Positions 14,018 to 15,046 of a stretch of DNA of 15,046 nt are shown one piece after another; the stretch's first letter is position 1, and every line of letters begins with the position of its first letter. The DNA is taken from NCBI GenBank assembly GCA_011322515.1, contig DRMS01000424.1, positions 1 to 15,046 on the forward strand, given 5' to 3'. The stretch comes from Leucothrix mucor. GTDB lineage: Bacteria > Pseudomonadota > Gammaproteobacteria > Thiotrichales > Thiotrichaceae. A program made the position numbers and the translations under genes. The notes under the pieces are model-generated. The model searched no databases. It had not been told where the DNA came from and saw nothing but the letters and a program-made list of their open reading frames with translations.

Positions 14018-14980
14018 TTAGTCATCTGGTTGTGATTTAATTTTGCGCAGTTCTTTAGGTAAAACAAAGGTTACATCTTCAAGCACGCCATGATCATCGC
14101 TGGAAATTGTCATGCCTAAATCTTTGAGTCGCTTGGTGACACGCCCAACTAATATTTCAGGAGCTGATGCACCTGCAGTCAGCCCTATATGTGATTTTCC
14201 TTGTAGCCATTTTGGATCAATATCTTCCGCGCCATCAATTAAATAAGCGGGGATATTTCTTTTTTCAGCGATTTCTCTGAGGCGATTAGAGTTAGAACTA
14301 TTCGGTGAGCCAACCACTAGCACTAGATCGCAGTCTTTAGAAAGATTCTTTAAGGCATCCTGACGATTTTGGGTGGCATAACAAATATCATCTTTTTTAG
14401 GACCCATAATATTTGGAAAACGCTTTTTTAATGCATTGATAATAATAATGCTGTCATCAACAGAAAGTGTAGTCTGGGTAACAAAGGCTAATTTGTCAGG
14501 GTTTTTTATAGATAAGTTCGCGACCTCTTGGAGCGAATCGACCCGATAAATATTTCCATAAGAAGAAGTATCATACTGCCCCATTGTGCCGATCACTTCG
14601 GGGTGACCTTTATGTCCGATTAAAATAACCTCATTCCCTAACCGACTATGACGCAATACTTCCATATGTACCTTAGTAACTAACGGACAAGTTGCATCAA
14701 AGACTTTTAAACCGCGTTGCTTAGCATTCTCATGCACACTACGCGAGACTCCATGCGCACTAAATATAACCGTTGAATTATCGGGTACTTCATCTAACTC
14801 TTTAACAAAAATAGCGCCTTTATCACGCAGTTTATTCACGACATAGCGATTATGCACCACCTCATTACGCACATAGATGGGAGCACCAAGCAGTTCTATC
14901 GCCCGATCAACAATATCAATAGCACGATCAACGCCTGCGCAGAAACCACGAGGATTGGCTAGGGTTACTTTCATAGTCAT
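14018..14980 (-). CDS. ispH: 4-hydroxy-3-methylbut-2-enyl diphosphate reductase IspH
   Basis: The last enzyme of the MEP isoprenoid pathway: a [4Fe-4S] protein reducing HMBPP to IPP and DMAPP in the cytoplasm. The 320 residues match the family length. Cluster cysteines are C14 (GFCAGV), C98 (ATCPLV) and C200 (ICYATQNRQ). Substrate residues H43 (VVHNRYV), H76 (SAHGVS) and H126, with the proton donor E128 (HKGHPE), are present, as are the VTQTTLS and NSSNSNRL motifs. Start ATG 14980 has AGGA six bases upstream; ATG 14974 is two codons in. No gene is visible upstream before the window edge. Confidence 0.97.
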   Translation of the reverse strand: MTMKVTLANPRGFCAGVDRAIDIVDRAIELLGAPIYVRNEVVHNRYVVNKLRDKGAIFVKELDEVPDNSTVIFSAHGVSRSVHENAKQRGLKVFDATCPLVTKVHMEVLRHSRLGNEVILIGHKGHPEVIGTMGQYDTSSYGNIYRVDSLQEVANLSIKNPDKLAFVTQTTLSVDDSIIIINALKKRFPNIMGPKKDDICYATQNRQDALKNLSKDCDLVLVVGSPNSSNSNRLREIAEKRNIPAYLIDGAEDIDPKWLQGKSHIGLTAGASAPEILVGRVTKRLKDLGMTISSDDHGVLEDVTFVLPKELRKIKSQPDD

Positions 14981-15005
14981 TAAATTTCCTAAAGAGTTAT
15001 GATTT

Positions 15006-15011
15006 ATTATA
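15006..15011 (-). promoter_or_regulatory. possible -10 box of ispH
   Basis: The minus strand reads TATAAT at 15011-15006, about 25 bases before the ispH start, placing a transcript start near 14999. No well-spaced -35 is found: TTGAAA lies only ten bases upstream of the -10. A perfect hexamer in AT-rich DNA can be chance. Confidence 0.3.
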
Positions 15012-15046
15012 TATTCCAGACTTTCAAGAATTATAGATTATTTACT

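Overview
The window looks like chromosomal DNA of a moderately AT-rich gammaproteobacterium. The best anchor is the consecutive set nnr (yjeF), tsaE (yjeE) and an AMIN/Amidase_3 N-acetylmuramoyl-L-alanine amidase, which is the E. coli order yjeF-yjeE-amiB. The IspH is a normal proteobacterial protein. Large secreted surface proteins and many small palindromic repeats between genes would suit a Thiotrichales- or Methylococcales-like genome, but that placement is a guess from style, not from a marker gene. No rRNA, tRNA, CRISPR array, transposase or integrase is visible.

Layout. 120-1417 (+): a possible 19-codon leader frame overlapping a double zinc-ribbon membrane-anchored protein. 1418-1885: a nested inverted-repeat element and a 102-bp tandem duplication. 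1886-3810 (+): nnr and tsaE, overlapping by one base and followed by a stem-loop. 3889-4052: a small terminal-inverted-repeat (MITE-like) element separating tsaE from the amidase. 4115-5386 (+): Tat-exported amidase. 5491-5617: two repeat pieces, the second running into the 3' end of a phage-O-like replication protein gene (5603-6655, -). 6656-7143: divergent intergenic region with short repeats. 7144-8874 (+): secreted Calx-beta-like/beta-helix protein. 9244-11775 (+): large Ig-like outer-membrane lipoprotein with a canonical EF-hand-type loop. 11781-11947: second, oppositely oriented copy of the MITE-like family. 11963-13862 (-): a TSUP permease downstream of an unrecognised membrane-anchored protein. 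14018-14980 (-): ispH.

How the genes fit together. nnr-tsaE-amidase is a housekeeping cluster (repair of damaged NAD(P)H, tRNA t6A synthesis, septal peptidoglycan hydrolysis). IspH makes isoprenoid precursors. Between them lies an accessory stretch (about 5.4-11.9 kb) holding an orphan replication-initiator-like gene and two surface/secreted proteins, bracketed by repeats. I see no convincing multi-gene novel system. The most unusual signal is the repeats: most intergenic gaps carry a different palindromic repeat, and the two copies of one family show a paired (compensatory) base change in a predicted hairpin.
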